From Terriglobia bacterium (lineage in GTDB: Bacteria; Acidobacteriota; Terriglobia; JAIQFV01), in contig JAIQFY010000003.1 in the NCBI GenBank assembly GCA_020072965.1, positions 1 to 64,000 of the forward strand: a stretch of 64,000 nucleotides of DNA. Direction: 5' to 3'. Position numbers and translations under genes: made by a program. Under the pieces are notes generated by a model. That model had not been told where the DNA came from. It saw only the letters and a list, made by a program, of their open reading frames with translations, and made no database searches. Positions 60,923-64,000 of the stretch are shown piece by piece (positions within the stretch are counted from its first letter, which is position 1; the number at the start of each line of letters is the position of its first letter).

Positions 60923-61046
60923 TTCACCACCTCCTATGGACTTCAGTAAATTTTCATTTGCGTGCCTTGTGGGTAGGTGCGACCTGCGGGAAAACTAGCA
61001 AGAGCTGGCGTGCTCGAACACCTGCATTTTTACTAATGGCTTTGTG

Positions 61047-61075
61047 AAATTAAATGGGAATCAGAGAGATGTCAA
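61047..61075 (-). promoter_or_regulatory. Sigma70-type promoter of the CoA-transferase operon
   Basis: On the minus strand TTGACA (61075-61070) and TAATTT (61052-61047) are separated by 17 bases. Transcription would start near 61040, giving a leader of about 120 bases before the first CoA-transferase. The rest of the 60923-61459 spacer holds no gene that I can support. Confidence 0.55.
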
Positions 61076-61459
61076 GAAGAAATCTGAAAAAAAGTACATT
61101 GTGAAGGATGTTTCAATCACGTGACATGCGTTTGAGATCTGCGTAATCTTCCGTTCTTGAATTTCTTCCTCTGGCCTGCTTCTTTAAAGTGGTCCGGCCC
61201 TCCCGGCGGGGTCCATGGCCCCCGCGCTGTTCCCAAAAAAGGAGCAAGCCAGCTCTTCCTGGTTGCTGATTCGGTCGAAAGACAGAATGCGATTGCGGTC
61301 ATCCATGAAAAATCTGGGAACCAGGAAAAGGGCACCGGAGATCAGCGGTGAAGGCGTCCAGGAGACTGATGGAGGTCCGCCCCAATGCGCATTGCATCAC
61401 CGGTGGAAGGAAAGTCTGAGCTGGAAATAACTACGACGTGCTCACTTGCGATCGACAGT

Positions 61460-64000
61460 TTACCAACTGAGTTTTAAAGCGAATTGCACCCTGCGGGTAA
61501 TCCCGGCTGCATTTGCAGATCCAAAACTAGGACTGGAGATTGTGCGCCAATTGTTGCCTTGTGCCGTCAGAAACGGAATGTTGAAGATGTTGTAAAACTC
61601 AGCGCGGAACTGAAGATTCCATGGCCCTGACCCCAGGGGCCCCAGCTCTTTCAGTTCAATGTCTTTGAAGAAGGACCAATCGAAGTTCACTAATCTCCGC
61701 ATCCGGACGACGTCGCGGCTGCAGGTGCCATTGGTTCCAAGCAGAGGCTGACTGAAACCGAAGTTGACGGAGGGGTCCCCCAATTCAAATCGAACACCCG
61801 TGGGGCTGCAGTTCGCGCGCGTATTATCGAGGGCAGTTCCCACATCAATGAGGTTTCCATCCTGGTTGACATCCACAATACCCGCCCGTGGTCCGGACAG
61901 CACCGTGGCCGCTAGGCCGGACTGCCACATGTTTACAGACTGGAAGCTCCACCCCCGCAAAACCTTTCCGACAAAGCCCCGCGAGTTGTTGAAAAAAGGT
62001 GTTCGCCAGATTCCTGTTACCACGAGGCGATGAGGTATGTCGAAATTCGAAACCGCCCTTTCTCCGCGAAGGTTAAACGGATCTTGCGCGAAGCTGTTGT
62101 CGTTGGCCTGGATCGTCGGCCTGAAGTCGGAGCCGTCATCAATTGATTTCGACCAGGAGTAGGAGGCCTGGAACTGCAAACCGTGGGAAAAGGCCTTTCT
62201 CACTTCGGCTTGGAGGGAATGAAAGATTGAGCTGCCGCCATCATCGTGAAAGTTCACCTGGTTAAACCGGGGGTCAAGCCTCTTCCCGGTTCCGGGCACT
62301 ATCGGATTGATGGGAATCAGGCGGGTCAGGTGGGTGCCTTTGGTCCCCACATATCCCAGACTGAATACATAACTCTTCGGAAATCGATATTCGATTCCCA
62401 AGCTGAAGTCCTGAACATAGGGATTGTTCAGCCGAGGGTCCACGCTCGTGATGCTGCCGAAGTTCGTTAAGTTACCAAAACTGCCCACCTGGTTATTTCC
62501 TTGGGCCAAAATGGGCGCCGAGCCGTTCAAGAGGTTGGCGAAGCTGTTGGCGCCGGAGATCTGGCAGGGGAGACCGGGCACACAAGCCAGGCTGAAGTTG
62601 TAGTTCAAGGGAGGCACCGACCGCGATGCGGTCAGAGACTCAAAGGTGAAGGAGTCCCAGTAAACGCCATAGCCGCCCCGCAGGACGAAGTTGCCGTTTC
62701 TAGGATTCCAGGCAAATCCGAGTCGCGGGGCCAGATTGAAGGGATTGCTTTCAACGGCGGAGTTTCCGACGCGGAAACTCCCCAGGGGGCCGGAACCTGC
62801 TGCCCCGATGGGCCCCGGGGTTTGCGGATCAAGGACGGAACTGAGGCCTTGGGACTCGCCCAGAGCGCCTTGAATCTCCCACCGAAAACCGAGATTGAAA
62901 GTGAGGGTCGGGGTCGCCTTCCAGTCGTCCTGGAAGAAGAACCCGTAGAGCCCGGTGCGGAAGCCTCGCTGCGTATTCCCAAACAGCTGTGTCCAGCTAC
63001 TCGGTTGGCCCGCCAGGAAACCATTCAACGTTGCAAAGGTAAAAACACCCTGGGCATTTTGGGCAAAGAGTGAATTATCCTGTATTTTGCGAATGTCCAC
63101 TCCCGTTTTCAACACGTGAGAGCCCCGGATATGGCTCAGGATGTCGCTCACCTGATACACGTTGTAAGTGCGGCCGGCAGGATTGCTGGGCAGGGCGCCA
63201 AAATTAACCAAGCCCAGTATCTGGAATCTCGGTGAGGTCAGGTTTTGTTGGGGTAGGCTCAAAGCGCTGGCATAACCATACGCCAGGTGAAGTTCATTCA
63301 CCGTCCGGGAACTCAGAACATAGCTGTCGGTGATGTTCATGTTGCGGAGCGCCGAGTGGATGTCCGTATCAAAACCCGGTAACGAGTTTTGCCCGGGGGC
63401 TCTTGCCACAAAGGTGCCTGTGCTGTGAAAGTATCGGAGCGAGAGGGCATGGTGCGCACTGAAATGATGGTCTCCCTTCAACACGAACTGGAAGGCGTCG
63501 ACCGGGGAAGGGATCTGGGTCGTCAGAGTCCCGACGTCAGGATCGCTCGTCGGCCCCGTGGGCAAAGGAAGAAAGCGATTCATCAGGTCGACGACGACCG
63601 GGTCAGTTGCCCGGGATCGGGCGCTTTGCGTGGGCAGAGTGGCTATGCTCGTAAAGGCGCCGCCGCGCACAACTCGTCCCTCATAGGCGCCGAAGAGAAA
63701 GCTCCGGTCCCTGACCACCGGACCGCCCATGGTGAACCCGTACACATTGGATTTGATCGGGGACGGCTTCCCCGTCTGGTCGAAATAGTCTCTTGCATTA
63801 AAGAGATCATTCTGGATGAAATCGTAGGCCGATCCGTGCCAGTTGTTCGTGCCGCTCTTGGTGACCATCATGACTTGCGCATTCGACTTCACCCCGTATT
63901 CCGCCGAAAAGTTACTGGTCAGGAGTTTGAATTCCTGCAACATGTCCGGTGTGATCGACTGCATTCCCAGGGCAAAGCCGCCGAACTCCCAGTCGTTGGC
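61460..64000 (-). CDS. TonB-dependent receptor, Oar-like (N-terminus beyond the window)
   Basis: At least 846 residues of an acidobacterial-type TonB-dependent outer-membrane receptor; the frame is open to the right edge and the internal ATG at 63964 is not the true start. Visible: end of the plug domain (ITPDMLQEFKLLTSNFSAEYG, then VTKSGTNNWHGSAYDF) and a beta barrel with GYFFQDDWK-like and FNLGFRWE segments, closing with VQFALKLSW whose last aromatic fits outer-membrane sorting. Such receptors usually carry an N-terminal carboxypeptidase-regulatory-like domain. Ligand unknown. Confidence 0.88.
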   Translation of the reverse strand, partial: ANDWEFGGFALGMQSITPDMLQEFKLLTSNFSAEYGVKSNAQVMMVTKSGTNNWHGSAYDFIQNDLFNARDYFDQTGKPSPIKSNVYGFTMGGPVVRDRSFLFGAYEGRVVRGGAFTSIATLPTQSARSRATDPVVVDLMNRFLPLPTGPTSDPDVGTLTTQIPSPVDAFQFVLKGDHHFSAHHALSLRYFHSTGTFVARAPGQNSLPGFDTDIHSALRNMNITDSYVLSSRTVNELHLAYGYASALSLPQQNLTSPRFQILGLVNFGALPSNPAGRTYNVYQVSDILSHIRGSHVLKTGVDIRKIQDNSLFAQNAQGVFTFATLNGFLAGQPSSWTQLFGNTQRGFRTGLYGFFFQDDWKATPTLTFNLGFRWEIQGALGESQGLSSVLDPQTPGPIGAAGSGPLGSFRVGNSAVESNPFNLAPRLGFAWNPRNGNFVLRGGYGVYWDSFTFESLTASRSVPPLNYNFSLACVPGLPCQISGANSFANLLNGSAPILAQGNNQVGSFGNLTNFGSITSVDPRLNNPYVQDFSLGIEYRFPKSYVFSLGYVGTKGTHLTRLIPINPIVPGTGKRLDPRFNQVNFHDDGGSSIFHSLQAEVRKAFSHGLQFQASYSWSKSIDDGSDFRPTIQANDNSFAQDPFNLRGERAVSNFDIPHRLVVTGIWRTPFFNNSRGFVGKVLRGWSFQSVNMWQSGLAATVLSGPRAGIVDVNQDGNLIDVGTALDNTRANCSPTGVRFELGDPSVNFGFSQPLLGTNGTCSRDVVRMRRLVNFDWSFFKDIELKELGPLGSGPWNLQFRAEFYNIFNIPFLTAQGNNWRTISSPSFGSANAAGITRRVQFALKLSW

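Overview
The window looks like a contig from a soil- or sediment-type member of the Acidobacteriota or a close relative. This rests on an Oar-like TonB-dependent receptor at the right edge, a very large secreted subtilisin with BACON and PPC modules, several small secreted proteins of the kind common in that phylum, and many short palindromic intergenic repeats. The phylum is an inference from gene character; no rRNA, tRNA or marker gene is present. TGA is the ordinary stop codon of most genes here, so the code is standard.

Region 1 (1-13.5 kb) reads as a decaying integron cassette array without an integrase in view. Single genes (a PIN/RHH toxin-antitoxin pair, GNAT, SpoIIAA/STAS-like, alpha/beta hydrolases, DinB, a cysteine-synthase-like enzyme, two ICMT-like membrane methyltransferases, a CPBP-like membrane protein, VOC, DUF2569) are separated by attC-like sites with GCCTAAC...GTTAGGC ends and self-complementary interiors. 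Several cassettes are broken: an amber codon in a hydrolase, a deletion in an ACT protein, a stub of a possible cupin. The left edge starts in domain V of a group II intron next to the first attC.

Region 2 (13.5-22.6 kb) holds mostly unlinked plus-strand genes: class C beta-lactamase-like hydrolase, secreted and membrane hypotheticals, NUDIX, M28 peptidase, a hotdog thioesterase and an enoyl-CoA hydratase-like protein. Its centre is 17725-18471, an organomercurial-lyase (MerB)-like gene whose frame is intact except for two in-frame TGA codons. These fall where MerB has its two catalytic cysteines (Cys96 and Cys159), and each is followed directly by a hairpin. It is a strong candidate for a double-selenocysteine MerB-like protein and is the main discovery candidate of the window.

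Region 3 (22.7-33.1 kb, minus strand) carries acpS, an AMP-forming acyl-CoA synthetase, an acyl carrier protein, a Kbl-like alpha-oxoamine synthase and an ADP-forming acyl-CoA synthetase/GNAT fusion, plus a MetX-homoserine dehydrogenase fusion and threonine dehydrogenase (Tdh). Kbl and Tdh together would convert threonine to glycine and acetyl-CoA, but the ACP/AcpS company suggests an acyl-carrier-dependent role for the Kbl homologue.

Region 4 (33-49 kb) has an MFS transporter, an MBL-fold hydrolase, small secreted proteins, a 1,568-residue subtilisin and a HEPN-like protein. It also carries a high density of palindromic repeats, including GTCAG-headed repeats and a mirrored seven-hairpin cluster at 46.7-47.0 kb.

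Region 5 (49-61 kb, minus strand) holds an amidohydrolase, a MOSC protein flanked by two paralogous small proteins, two alpha/beta hydrolases and a PAS protein. It ends in a six-gene acid-activation operon: two class III CoA-transferases, two Cys-rich proteins, a benzoate-CoA-ligase-like enzyme and an aldehyde dehydrogenase, behind a clear sigma70-type promoter. The TonB-dependent receptor runs off the right edge.
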